Shown: positions 28,938 to 38,692 of the stretch, in pieces
Layout of the letters: the number at the start of each line of letters is the position of its first letter
Numbering within the stretch: the first letter of the stretch is position 1
Origin: Salinimicrobium flavum
Lineage (GTDB): Bacteria; Bacteroidota; Bacteroidia; Flavobacteriales; Flavobacteriaceae
Reading direction: 5' to 3'
NCBI RefSeq assembly: GCF_042684505.1
Contig: NZ_JBHULT010000006.1
Coordinates: forward strand, 868,001-932,000
DNA length: 64,000 bases
The notes under the pieces: generated by a model
What the model saw: only the letters and a program-made list of their open reading frames with translations
Database searches by the model: none
Told to the model about the DNA's origin: nothing
Position numbers and translations under genes: made by a program

Positions 28938-31700
28938 ATGGCTGAAGCAAAAACAATGCGATTAAATAAGGTACTACGCGAATTCAATATCTCGCTGGAT
29001 CGTGCTGTGGAATATTTGAATTCCAAGGGCCACGAGATAGAAGCGCGTCCTACCACTAAAATTTCCGGAGAGATCTATCAGGTGCTTGCTGATGAATTTC
29101 AAACTGACAAGAGTAAGAAAGTAGCCTCCAAAGAAGTGGGTGAAGAGAAAAGGAAAGAGAAGGAGGAGATACGACTTGCCAGGGAACGTGAGCTTGAAGA
29201 AAAGCGCAAACAGGAAGAACGGCAGGAAGTGATAAGAGGTAAGTCTAACCTGGAAGGCCCAAAACAGGTTGGAAAGATAGATCTTGATAAACCAAAAGCC
29301 GAAAAAGAAGAGCCTAAGGAAGCTCCGCAACCCGAAGAGAAGAAAGAGCCTGAACAGCCACAGGCCGAAGCTCCAAAGCCTGCAGAAGCTCCGGAAGTTC
29401 CAAAAGCTCCGAAAGCTGAGGAAAAAGAGGAAAAACCCGTTGCAAAAGAAGAGGAGGCTCCGGCCGAAAAACCTGCTGCAAGTGAGGAAAAACCTCAGGA
29501 AGTTAAAAAAGAAGAAGAAGAAGAAAAACCCGAAACTCCTCAGGAAGAGGAGTCTTCTACGGTTACCACACAATACAAGAAACTTAGCGGACCCAATTTT
29601 ACCGGAGAAAAGATCGATCTTTCCCAGTTCAAAAAACCCGTTAAGAAGAAGGACGACAAAAAAGCTGAAGCTGAAAAGGCAAAAAGCAAAAAACGTCGTA
29701 AGCGAATAAGTAAAGATGTCAAAGGAGCTCCCGGTTCAACTTCCGGTGGAGCTGCCAAGGCAAGAGGAAAACGTACCCGTCCTGTGACCAAGGAAGAACC
29801 AAGCGAAGAAGAAGTTCAGAAGCAGGTTCGCGAAACCCTTGAAAAACTTCAGGGTAAATCGAGTAAAGGTCGTGGGGCCAAATACCGTAAGAGTAAAAGG
29901 GATACCCACCGTCAAAGAACCGAAGATGCCCAGCTTGAAGACAGCCACAAGGTATTGAAGGTAACAGAGTTCGTTACGGTGAGTGAAGTTGCCACCATGA
30001 TGGATGTTCCGGTGACCAAGATCATCTCTGCGTGTATGTCACTTGGTATGATGGTGACCATGAACCAGCGTCTTGATGCTGAAACACTTTCTATCGTTGC
30101 AGAGGAATTTGACTATGAAGTTGAATTTGTGACTGCAGATCTAGATGAGCCTAAAGAAGTTGAACCGGAGAACCCGGAAGATCTTGTGCCACGTGCGCCT
30201 ATCGTGACCGTAATGGGTCACGTTGACCACGGTAAAACATCCTTACTGGATTATGTGCGTAAAGAGAACGTGATCGCAGGTGAAAGTGGGGGGATAACCC
30301 AACACATTGGCGCTTATGGTGTGGAACTTGAAGGCGGACAAAAAATAACATTCCTGGATACTCCGGGTCACGAAGCCTTTACGGCGATGCGTGCCAGAGG
30401 TGCACAGGTAACTGACCTTGCGATCATTGTGATCGCGGCAGATGATGATGTGATGCCTCAAACCAAAGAGGCGATCTCTCACGCCCAGGCGGCGGGAGTG
30501 CCCATTATCTTCGCCATTAACAAATCTGACCTTCCAACCGCGAATCCCGAAAAGATCAAGGAGAAACTTGCCGGTATGAACCTGCTTGTGGAAGACTGGG
30601 GAGGTAAGATCCAATCTCAGGATATTTCTGCGAAAACAGGATTAGGAGTGAAGGAACTGCTTGAAAAAGTATTGCTGGAAGCCGAGATTCTTGAACTGAA
30701 AGCCAATCCAGATAAACTGGCTACAGGTACAGTGGTAGAAGCTTATCTTGATAAAGGTAGGGGTTATGTCTCTACTATTCTGGTACAGTCGGGGACCCTG
30801 AAAGTAGGGGACTATGTATTGGCTGGAAGAAATAGCGGTAAGGTGAAAGCCATGCACGATGAGCGTGGAAAAGAGGTGAAAGAGGCAGGGCCTTCAACAC
30901 CGGTTTCCATATTAGGACTTGACGGTGCCCCGCAGGCAGGTGATAAGTTCAAGGTGATGCTTGATGAAAGGGAAGCCAAGGACATCGCTGCCAAACGTAC
31001 GCAGCTGCAAAGAGAGCAGTCGGTACGAACCCAGCGCCACATTACCCTTGACGAGATTGGACGTCGTATCGCCCTTGGAGACTTTAAGGAACTTAACATT
31101 ATCCTTAAAGGTGATGTGGATGGTTCTGTGGAAGCACTTACAGACAGTTTCCAGAAATTGTCTACAGAAGAGATACAGGTAAATATTATTCATAAAGGCG
31201 TAGGTGCGATAACAGAAAGTGATGTGTTGCTGGCTTCAGCTTCAGATGCGATCATTATTGGATTTAACGTAAGACCACAGGGTAACGCCAGGCAGGTTGC
31301 TGAAAAAGAAGAGATCGATATCAGAACTTATTCGATCATCTACGATGCGATCAATGATCTTAAAGATGCGATGGAGGGAATGCTTTCTCCTGAAATGAAA
31401 GAAGAGATCACCGGTAACGCAGAGATAAGAGAGATCTTTAAAGTTTCTAAGATTGGTACTATTGCCGGTTGTATGGTTACAGACGGTAAGATCTACAGGA
31501 ACTCACAGATAAGGCTTATTCGTGACGGAGTGGTGGTTTACACAGGTTTACTTGCTTCCCTTAAACGATTCAAGGATGACGTGAAGGAAGTATCCAAAGG
31601 ATATGACTGTGGATTACAGATCAAGAACTACAATGATATTAAAGAAGGTGACGTAGTAGAAGCCTTCCAGGAAGTAGCCGTGAAGAAAAAGCTGAAATAG
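28938..31700 (+). CDS. infB: Translation initiation factor IF-2
   Basis: 920 residues. N-terminal IF2_N helix domain (RLNKVLREFNISLDRAVEYL), a very long Lys/Glu/Pro-rich linker (about 60-330), a second IF2_N-like part (about 335-400), then the GTPase: G1 GHVDHGKT (426-433), G3 DTPGH (about 473), G4 NKSD (about 527), followed by domains II, III and IV. It brings initiator tRNA to the 30S subunit. Last gene of the operon; a strong terminator follows at 31722. Confidence 0.98.
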   Translation: MAEAKTMRLNKVLREFNISLDRAVEYLNSKGHEIEARPTTKISGEIYQVLADEFQTDKSKKVASKEVGEEKRKEKEEIRLARERELEEKRKQEERQEVIRGKSNLEGPKQVGKIDLDKPKAEKEEPKEAPQPEEKKEPEQPQAEAPKPAEAPEVPKAPKAEEKEEKPVAKEEEAPAEKPAASEEKPQEVKKEEEEEKPETPQEEESSTVTTQYKKLSGPNFTGEKIDLSQFKKPVKKKDDKKAEAEKAKSKKRRKRISKDVKGAPGSTSGGAAKARGKRTRPVTKEEPSEEEVQKQVRETLEKLQGKSSKGRGAKYRKSKRDTHRQRTEDAQLEDSHKVLKVTEFVTVSEVATMMDVPVTKIISACMSLGMMVTMNQRLDAETLSIVAEEFDYEVEFVTADLDEPKEVEPENPEDLVPRAPIVTVMGHVDHGKTSLLDYVRKENVIAGESGGITQHIGAYGVELEGGQKITFLDTPGHEAFTAMRARGAQVTDLAIIVIAADDDVMPQTKEAISHAQAAGVPIIFAINKSDLPTANPEKIKEKLAGMNLLVEDWGGKIQSQDISAKTGLGVKELLEKVLLEAEILELKANPDKLATGTVVEAYLDKGRGYVSTILVQSGTLKVGDYVLAGRNSGKVKAMHDERGKEVKEAGPSTPVSILGLDGAPQAGDKFKVMLDEREAKDIAAKRTQLQREQSVRTQRHITLDEIGRRIALGDFKELNIILKGDVDGSVEALTDSFQKLSTEEIQVNIIHKGVGAITESDVLLASASDAIIIGFNVRPQGNARQVAEKEEIDIRTYSIIYDAINDLKDAMEGMLSPEMKEEITGNAEIREIFKVSKIGTIAGCMVTDGKIYRNSQIRLIRDGVVVYTGLLASLKRFKDDVKEVSKGYDCGLQIKNYNDIKEGDVVEAFQEVAVKKKLK

Positions 31701-31721
31701 GTTATCTTAATTATAACAACC

Positions 31722-31752
31722 AAAAAAGGGATGCATTTGCATCCCTTTTTTT
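31722..31752 (+). terminator. Terminator shared by infB and the convergent SPOR gene
   Basis: AAAAAAGGGATGCA-tt-TGCATCCCTTTTTTT: a perfect stem with A and T tracts on the two sides, so it can act in both directions. Confidence 0.9.
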
Positions 31753-31800
31753 ATTCCTTTTTTCCTGTGACAACGCCACATTGATCGGCAAGGCTCGTTG

Positions 31801-32214
31801 TTATTTCTTCTCTGGCCTGAACCTGAAAGCTGCCGGGAATGTTTTTTTGATCTCCAGTAAAGCCCTGTCTGCTTCAAGGCTGTTCCTGAAATTACCTACC
31901 CACACCTTATAATTGGGGGTTTCATACACGATGGTTGAGGACCATTGTGGATATAATGCACGGTATTCTTTTATGACCGTGCTGGCCTTGTTGTTGTCTC
32001 CAGAGAATAACTGTATGCGATACCGGTCTGCAATGCGGCTTTCGTTCACCATTTCAGTTTTTAAGGCCAGTAATTTGGGTATCATTTCGTCCTGTTTGAT
32101 GGTAACCCTTCCTTCCTGAGCATTGCTGAATAAACTGAATCCAAATAGACAGGCTGCTGTGAATATAAAACTTCTTTTTTTCAACGGTTTACTTTTTAAT
32201 TTTCTGAAGAACAA
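31801..32214 (-). CDS. SPOR-domain exported protein
   Basis: 137 residues. A basic N-terminus and signal peptide end near LFSNAQ. Residues about 60-134 are a SPOR domain (RYRIQLFSGDNNKASTVIKEYRALYP, YKVWVGNFRNSLEADRALLEIKKTFPAAF), which binds denuded glycan strands of peptidoglycan. Periplasmic. A shorter start (TTG, residue 11, LKKRSFIF) is possible. It converges on infB and is divergent from the ACIII operon; this position is common in Flavobacteriaceae. Confidence 0.88.
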   Translation of the reverse strand: MFFRKLKSKPLKKRSFIFTAACLFGFSLFSNAQEGRVTIKQDEMIPKLLALKTEMVNESRIADRYRIQLFSGDNNKASTVIKEYRALYPQWSSTIVYETPNYKVWVGNFRNSLEADRALLEIKKTFPAAFRFRPEKK

Positions 32215-32305
32215 ATGTATAACTTAATCAGTTAAATTGGGCAGAAGAACTTATTTAGAACAGTTATAAATTATTCTCCCGCCTTCTATAATCGAGTTTA
32301 AGTAT

Positions 32306-32313
32306 TACTTTTG
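32306..32313 (+). promoter_or_regulatory. -7 box of the act-cox operon
   Basis: TACTTTTG matches TAnnTTTG, about 92 nt before the actA start at 32406. No clear -33 TTTG at the usual distance. Confidence 0.45.
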
Positions 32314-32405
32314 TCGGTAAATTTTCCGGTACCTAAAACTGATAAAAATCACATATTTTGTCAATAAAAAACCGTACCAAACAAGACGTTAATTCAACTT
32401 ATAAT

Positions 32406-33764
32406 ATGAAAAAGGTGAAATACCGCCCTTCAGTCGCTCGAATGCTATTTCTTAGTGTATCCTTCTTTTTGTCCTTTAATGCACTTGTTCTGGCTCAGGA
32501 TAACCCCGAAGATCAGGCCGTTGTACAGGAAACTGTGCAGGGGGCTCAGGAATCAAATGTGGAGGCCGAGCCTTCTGGAGGTGATGCCGCAGCCGGTAAA
32601 GAGCTCTTCAATACTTTATGTGCTGCCTGTCATAAGCTTGACGGTAATTCAATTGGTCCCCCGTTACGTGGTGTCAATGAAAGAAGGGATGTTGACTGGT
32701 TGCACAGTTGGATAAGGAACAGTTCAGAATTGATCGCCGCAGGTGATGAAGAGGCTGTGGCCATCTACAATGAATACAACCAGGTGGCTATGCCTCCTTT
32801 CCCGCAATTAAGCGATGCAGATATAGATAACATTCTTGCCTACACCGGGCAGCCAAAAGCTGTGCCGCAGGAAAAGCAACCGGGTGACGCCGCTGCAGGT
32901 ACACAAGGAGGTGGCCAGGGAGGAATTTCCACAGATATCCTGCTGGGGATCCTTGCCTTCGTTTTATTGATGTTATTGGTGATCCTGTTCCTTGTGAACA
33001 GAACCCTTAGAAGATTTGCAACTGCCAGTGGAGTTGAACTGCCGGTAAGGGAAAAAAGGAAACCAATCTGGAAATCATTTGTGGAGAACCAGTTCCTGGT
33101 GATCACCACGGCTATTGTCCTGATGCTGGTGGGTGCCTATTTCGTTTACGGCTATTTTATGCAGGTAGGTGTTGATCAGGGGTACCAGCCTATTCAGCCA
33201 ATACATTTCTCTCATAAGATACATGCGGGAGACAACCAGATCGATTGTAAATTCTGTCACTCTTCTGCCAGGGTTTCCAAGACTTCAGGTATCCCTTCGC
33301 TTAATGTTTGTATGAATTGTCATAAATCTATCGGTGAAGTTGCTGAAGGTACTGCTACAGATGAATATTCTAAAGAATTCTATGATGGGGAGATCGCAAA
33401 ACTATATAACGCTGTGGGTTGGGACCCGGAAACCCAATCTTACACGGGTGAGACCGAGCCTGTGAAGTGGGTGAGGATACACAACCTTCCTGATTTCGCA
33501 TATTTCAACCACTCCCAACACGTGGAAGTGGGCGGTATTGCCTGTCAAACCTGTCACGGTCCTGTAGAAGAGATGGAGATCATGTACCAAAATGCTCCTC
33601 TTACCATGGGATGGTGTATTACCTGTCACCGCGAGACCAATGTGAGAACAGCGGGGAACGAATACTATGAAAAAGTTCATGAGGAACTTTCCAAGAAATA
33701 CGGGGTTGAAGAATTAACAGTAGCCCAGATGGGCGGATTAGAGTGTGCTAAATGCCACTATTAA
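32406..33764 (+). CDS. actA: ACIII subunit ActA, monoheme cytochrome c fused to pentaheme cytochrome
   Basis: 452 residues from MKKVKYRPSVARM; an upstream TTG (32358) would add 16 residues before the signal peptide and is not favoured. After a signal peptide (to about LVLAQ) comes a class I cytochrome c domain with one CAACH (about 72-76), a Gly/Gln linker, a transmembrane helix, and a second helix before a multiheme domain with five CxxCH motifs (CKFCH, CMNCH, CQTCH, CITCH, CAKCH; about 280-450). Six c-type hemes in all. It is the electron-exit part of Alternative Complex III, which oxidises quinol; the N-terminal monoheme domain may pass electrons on to the oxidase. First gene of the operon. 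Confidence 0.93.
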   Translation: MKKVKYRPSVARMLFLSVSFFLSFNALVLAQDNPEDQAVVQETVQGAQESNVEAEPSGGDAAAGKELFNTLCAACHKLDGNSIGPPLRGVNERRDVDWLHSWIRNSSELIAAGDEEAVAIYNEYNQVAMPPFPQLSDADIDNILAYTGQPKAVPQEKQPGDAAAGTQGGGQGGISTDILLGILAFVLLMLLVILFLVNRTLRRFATASGVELPVREKRKPIWKSFVENQFLVITTAIVLMLVGAYFVYGYFMQVGVDQGYQPIQPIHFSHKIHAGDNQIDCKFCHSSARVSKTSGIPSLNVCMNCHKSIGEVAEGTATDEYSKEFYDGEIAKLYNAVGWDPETQSYTGETEPVKWVRIHNLPDFAYFNHSQHVEVGGIACQTCHGPVEEMEIMYQNAPLTMGWCITCHRETNVRTAGNEYYEKVHEELSKKYGVEELTVAQMGGLECAKCHY

Positions 33765-33788
33765 TAAATTAGAAGAAATATTTTATAT

Positions 33789-36700
33789 ATGTCATCAAAC
33801 AAAAAATACTGGCAAAATGCTGAAGATCTCAAAGCATCCAGCTCTATTGTTGAGGCGCACCGTCAGAATGAGTTTGTAGAGGAAATACCTACAGATGAGT
33901 TCCTAGGTGATAAAGAATCTCTTGAGAATTCGACTACCTCTCGCCGGGATTTCCTGAAATATGTTGGATTCAGTACCGCAGCTGCATCTCTGGCAGCCTG
34001 TGAAGGTCCTGTGATCAAATCAATACCCTATGTAGTGCAGCCGGAAAGGATCGTTCCCGGGGTAGCAAATTACTACGCTACTACCATGGCAGATGGGTTC
34101 GATTTCGCGGGGGTGCTGGTGAAGACCCGGGAGGGTAGACCAATTAAGATCGAGTATAATACCATGGCCGGTACAGGAGCGAACGCACGTGTTCATGCTT
34201 CTGTTTTGTCATTATATGATAATAAAAGATTGCAACGTCCGGTTGCTAACGGGGAAGTGGTTTCCTGGGAGCAGTTTGACAAAGAGGTGAAAGAGAAGCT
34301 TAATAATGTGTCCGGGGAGATCGTTTTACTGACCCAGACTTTTGCAAGCCCTTCGACTTCCAGATTGATCAATGAATTTTCCCAGAAGTACGGTAACGTA
34401 AGACATGTAGTCTATGATGCCGTTTCAGAAGATGCTGCTCTTGATGCTTTTCAGGCAAGATATGGAACCCGTGCATTGCCAAATTATGATTTTTCAAAAG
34501 CAGAGACCATAGTCTCAATTGGAGCAGATTTCCTTGGTGACTGGGCCGGTGGTGGTTATGATGCCGCTTATGCTAAAGGTCGTGTCCCGCAGGATGGAAA
34601 AATGTCCAGACATATACAGTTTGAATCAAACCTTTCTCTTTCCGGAGCAAATGCAGATAAAAGAGTTCCTGTAACGCCTTCACAGCAAAGAATGGTCCTT
34701 GCGGCCTTGCATGGAGCTATTACCGGAGGTTCTTCTTCGGGTAACCTGCCGGAACATGTTAATGAAGCTGTGGTAAGTGCAGCAAGACAACTGAGAAAAT
34801 CGGGAGGAAGAGCGGTTGTTATAACCGGAATTCCAGATACAGATGCTCAGTCTCTGGTTCTCTCTATCAACGAGACCCTTGGAAGCCAGGTAATGAATAC
34901 CTCAAATCCAAGAATGCTAAGGCAGGGAAATGTTGCTGAAGTCAAAAAACTGGTTGCAGATATGAACGCCGGAAGCGTAGGCGCTCTTATTATGGCCGGT
35001 GTGAACCCTGCGTATAGTCTTCCTTTTGCTGAAGAATTCGTTGAGGGGATCAAAAAAGTTGACCTTTCGGTAACCTTTTCCATGAAGAAAGATGAAACCG
35101 CTTTACTGTCTAACTACATAGCAGCCGCTCCTCATTACCTTGAGAGCTGGGGCGATATACAATTTACAAAACAAACCTACGGACTGATGCAGCCTACTAT
35201 CAAAGCTTTGTTTGATACAAGCCAGTTCCAGGATGCATTATTAAGATGGTCAGATAACTCTACCTCTTATTATGAATATTTAAAAGAAACGTGGGCCGGT
35301 TCCCTTGGGAACTCTTCCTGGAATGATGCTTTGCACGACGGATACTTTGAAGGTTCTGAACCTGCAGGTGCTGCTTCAATAGCCGGTACGGGCGCTGCTG
35401 CCGTTTCTGTGAACAATGATGCAACTGCCGCAAGGAGCCTTGCCGGTGGGGCAGGTGAAGGTCTTGAGCTGGAACTCTATACGTCAACTGCGATGGGTAG
35501 CGGTAACCAGGCTAACAACCCCTGGCTACAGGAGATGCCAGACCCTATCACTCGCGCATCATGGGATAACTATCTCAAGATCTCGAAAGCAGATGCAGAG
35601 GCTCTTGGCCTTGTTAATGAACATGTGTCTAACGGGGCGCTCAACGGGAGTTATGTGAACCTTAAAGTGGGGGATACCGTTCTTGAAAAAGTGCCGGTAT
35701 TCATTCAGCCGGGACAGGCCAAAGGTGCTGTTGCGCTTGCCCTGGGATATGGTAAGAAAGAAGGTGTTCAGCGTGAGATGCAGGTTGGGGTTAACGCCTT
35801 CCCGCTCTACAAGGATTTCAAAACCTTCCAGAATGTAACTATTGAGAAAGCTGGTGGGATCCATGAATTTGCCTGTTTGCAGTTACATACTACCCTTATG
35901 GGGAGAAATGATATTATAAAAGAAACTACTCTTGAGATCTTTAATACAAAAGATGTTCATGTGTGGAATGAAATGCCTCAGGTTTCCCTTAATCACGTGG
36001 AAACTCCGGTAACTTCACCAGATGTTGACCTTTGGGATGGATTTGACCGTTCAACTGGTCATCATTTCAATATGTCTATTGATCTTAATGCCTGTACAGG
36101 ATGTGGTGCCTGTGTGATCGCGTGTCATGCAGAGAATAACGTTCCTGTTGTAGGTAAGGAAGAAGTGCGAAAGTACAGGGATATGCACTGGTTGCGTATT
36201 GACCGTTACTATTCTTCTGAAGATACTTTCCAGGCTGATGTGGAGAAGAAGGAAAACATGTCTGGCCTTGGGGATTCACTCTCCCAGTTCGGGGAAATGG
36301 AAGTTGCGGCAGATAACCCGCAGGTTGTATTCCAGCTTGTAATGTGCCAGCACTGTAATCACGCTCCCTGTGAAACGGTTTGTCCTGTTGCGGCAACCAT
36401 GCACGGGCGCCAGGGTCAAAACCAGATGGTGTACAACCGCTGCGTAGGTACTCGTTACTGCGCGAACAACTGCCCATATAAGGTTAGAAGGTTCAACTGG
36501 TTCCTGTACAACAAGAATGACGAGTTTGATTACCACATGAACAATGATCTTGGGCGTATGGTATTGAACCCCGATGTTACTGTAAGGTCCCGTGGGGTTA
36601 TGGAGAAATGTTCTATGTGTATCCAGAAAACCCAAAAGACCATTCTTGATGCCAAGAGAGAAGGAAGGGCTATTGAAGATGGGGAATTCCAGACCGCATG

Positions 36701-36869
36701 TTCTTTGGCATGTGATAAAGGCGCTATTGTTTTTGGAGATGTGAATGATGAAGAAAGCGTTATCTATCAGAAGAAAGAGGATGACAGGATGTATCACCTG
36801 CTTGAGTACCTGGGGACAAAACCAAACGTGATGTACCAGACCAAGGTGAGAAATACATCTGAAGCTTAA
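33789..36869 (+). CDS. actB: ACIII subunit ActB, molybdopterin-type oxidoreductase with Fe-S domain
   Basis: 1026 residues. A Tat-type motif SRRDFLKYVGFSTAAASLAAC is near residue 52. The large N-terminal part resembles molybdopterin oxidoreductases (ActB1) but in ACIII it carries no molybdenum cofactor. The C-terminal part (about 755-1010) is a four-cluster ferredoxin-like ActB2 with CTGCGACVIAC, CQHCNHAPCETVCP, CVGTRYCANNCPY and CSMCIQK. A Gly/Ala-rich linker (about 520-560) is not part of the fold. Periplasmic side of the complex. It lies between actA (24 bp) and actC (32 bp). Confidence 0.95.
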   Translation: MSSNKKYWQNAEDLKASSSIVEAHRQNEFVEEIPTDEFLGDKESLENSTTSRRDFLKYVGFSTAAASLAACEGPVIKSIPYVVQPERIVPGVANYYATTMADGFDFAGVLVKTREGRPIKIEYNTMAGTGANARVHASVLSLYDNKRLQRPVANGEVVSWEQFDKEVKEKLNNVSGEIVLLTQTFASPSTSRLINEFSQKYGNVRHVVYDAVSEDAALDAFQARYGTRALPNYDFSKAETIVSIGADFLGDWAGGGYDAAYAKGRVPQDGKMSRHIQFESNLSLSGANADKRVPVTPSQQRMVLAALHGAITGGSSSGNLPEHVNEAVVSAARQLRKSGGRAVVITGIPDTDAQSLVLSINETLGSQVMNTSNPRMLRQGNVAEVKKLVADMNAGSVGALIMAGVNPAYSLPFAEEFVEGIKKVDLSVTFSMKKDETALLSNYIAAAPHYLESWGDIQFTKQTYGLMQPTIKALFDTSQFQDALLRWSDNSTSYYEYLKETWAGSLGNSSWNDALHDGYFEGSEPAGAASIAGTGAAAVSVNNDATAARSLAGGAGEGLELELYTSTAMGSGNQANNPWLQEMPDPITRASWDNYLKISKADAEALGLVNEHVSNGALNGSYVNLKVGDTVLEKVPVFIQPGQAKGAVALALGYGKKEGVQREMQVGVNAFPLYKDFKTFQNVTIEKAGGIHEFACLQLHTTLMGRNDIIKETTLEIFNTKDVHVWNEMPQVSLNHVETPVTSPDVDLWDGFDRSTGHHFNMSIDLNACTGCGACVIACHAENNVPVVGKEEVRKYRDMHWLRIDRYYSSEDTFQADVEKKENMSGLGDSLSQFGEMEVAADNPQVVFQLVMCQHCNHAPCETVCPVAATMHGRQGQNQMVYNRCVGTRYCANNCPYKVRRFNWFLYNKNDEFDYHMNNDLGRMVLNPDVTVRSRGVMEKCSMCIQKTQKTILDAKREGRAIEDGEFQTACSLACDKGAIVFGDVNDEESVIYQKKEDDRMYHLLEYLGTKPNVMYQTKVRNTSEA

Positions 36870-36901
36870 TAAACTATTAAAGAATCAATTATAAAAAGCA
36901 T

Positions 36902-38692
36902 ATGTCTCATTACGAAGCACCTATACGAAAGCCTTTAGTAACCGGCGATAAGACCTATCACGATGTGACTGTTGATGTGGCTGCCCCGGTTGAAGGAAGG
37001 GCCAATAAATCATGGTGGATTGTTTTTTCCATTGCGCTTGTAGCTTTTCTTTGGGGGTTAGGTTGTATTATTTATACGGTTTCCGTAGGTATTGGTACCT
37101 GGGGATTGAACAGGACCGTAGGATGGGCCTGGGATATTACCAACTTTGTTTGGTGGGTAGGTATTGGTCACGCTGGAACCCTGATCTCGGCTGTATTACT
37201 TCTGTTCCGTCAAAAATGGAGAATGGCGATCAACAGGTCTGCAGAGGCCATGACGATCTTCTCGGTAGTACAGGCAGGATTGTTCCCAATTATTCACATG
37301 GGGCGTCCCTGGTTGGCTTACTGGGTTCTTCCAATCCCTAACCAGTTCGGCTCCCTTTGGGTGAACTTCAACTCCCCGCTTCTTTGGGATGTATTCGCGA
37401 TCTCCACTTATCTTTCTGTTTCCCTGGTTTTCTGGTGGACAGGTCTTTTGCCTGACTTCGCGATGATTCGTGACAGGGCTGTTAAACCTTTTCAGAAACA
37501 TATTTACGGGATCCTTAGTTTTGGATGGAGTGGCCGTGCCAAAGACTGGCAACGTTTTGAGGAAGTTTCTCTTGTGCTTGCAGGATTGGCGACACCGCTT
37601 GTACTTTCTGTACACACCATTGTATCCTTTGACTTTGCTACCTCGGTTATTCCGGGATGGCACACTACCATCTTCCCTCCATATTTTGTGGCCGGGGCGA
37701 TCTTCTCAGGATTTGCGATGGTGAACACCCTTCTTATTATTATGAGAAAGGTTTCCAATCTTGAAGATTATATTACTATACAACACATCGAATTGATGAA
37801 CATCGTGATCATGATTACGGGGTCTATCGTGGGTGTGGCATATATTACTGAATTGTTCATGGCATGGTACTCCGGTGTAGAATATGAGCAGTACGCATTC
37901 CTTAACAGGGCTACAGGACCTTACTGGTGGGCCTACTGGTCAATGATGACCTTTAACGTATTCTCCCCACAGTTCATGTGGTTCAAGAAATTGCGTACCA
38001 GTATCATGTTCTCTTTCTTTATCTCGATCGTCGTGAACATAGGAATGTGGTTTGAGCGTTTCGTGATCATTGTAACCTCACTCCACCGTGATTACCTTCC
38101 GTCTTCATGGACCATGTTCTCACCAACCTTTGTAGATATAGGGATCTTTATTGGAACTATAGGATTCTTCTTTGTACTCTTCCTTCTTTATGCACGTACC
38201 TTCCCGGTAATTGCGCAGGCAGAGGTGAAGACCATCCTGAAATCTTCGGGAGAGAGATACAAGATTTTACGTGAAGAACACGGGGACCATGTAGACCATA
38301 CCAATACCATTGTGAGAGAGCCCGTGGCAAATGTAGAAGGAGGCTGGATCAAAGCCCATGAACATGAAGCCAGAAAGGAACATGAGCCAACCACGCATAC
38401 AGAAAGTCTTACAGATTCTGAGATCGATAAAGACAGGATTGATGAAATGTTGCACAGGATAGGGATCTTTGATCCTGCAACACAATCGGCAGATGACCTT
38501 CAGAAACTTAACGGGGTTGGACCGGTAATGGAACAGAAGCTACACCAGGTTGGTATCTATACCTTTGACCAGGTAGGCAGGCTGGCAGAAGAAGATTATG
38601 TATTGCTTGACAGGGTGATCGATAATTTCCCTATCGAAGAGAATCGCGGAGATTGGAACCTGCAGGCAAATGAACTTAAAAACAAACGATAA
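36902..38692 (+). CDS. actC: ACIII subunit ActC (NrfD-like) with a C-terminal helix-hairpin-helix extension
   Basis: 596 residues, longer than the usual 440-490. Ten transmembrane helices of NrfD/PsrC type with the conserved GIGHAGTLISA and quinol-site residues; it forms the membrane quinol-binding site. After a His/Glu-rich linker (HEHEARKEHEPTTH) the last 70 residues contain DDLQKLNGVGPVMEQKLHQVGIYTFDQVGRL, a helix-hairpin-helix domain of the kind otherwise seen in DNA-binding or scaffold proteins. This extension is not required by known ACIII structures. The stop overlaps the actD start by one base (TAATG). Confidence 0.93.
   Translation: MSHYEAPIRKPLVTGDKTYHDVTVDVAAPVEGRANKSWWIVFSIALVAFLWGLGCIIYTVSVGIGTWGLNRTVGWAWDITNFVWWVGIGHAGTLISAVLLLFRQKWRMAINRSAEAMTIFSVVQAGLFPIIHMGRPWLAYWVLPIPNQFGSLWVNFNSPLLWDVFAISTYLSVSLVFWWTGLLPDFAMIRDRAVKPFQKHIYGILSFGWSGRAKDWQRFEEVSLVLAGLATPLVLSVHTIVSFDFATSVIPGWHTTIFPPYFVAGAIFSGFAMVNTLLIIMRKVSNLEDYITIQHIELMNIVIMITGSIVGVAYITELFMAWYSGVEYEQYAFLNRATGPYWWAYWSMMTFNVFSPQFMWFKKLRTSIMFSFFISIVVNIGMWFERFVIIVTSLHRDYLPSSWTMFSPTFVDIGIFIGTIGFFFVLFLLYARTFPVIAQAEVKTILKSSGERYKILREEHGDHVDHTNTIVREPVANVEGGWIKAHEHEARKEHEPTTHTESLTDSEIDKDRIDEMLHRIGIFDPATQSADDLQKLNGVGPVMEQKLHQVGIYTFDQVGRLAEEDYVLLDRVIDNFPIEENRGDWNLQANELKNKR

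Noticed and set aside
28974..29573. 199-codon minus-strand frame, very Phe/Leu-rich
   Set aside because: It is the antisense of the Lys/Glu-rich linker of infB; composition explains the long frame.
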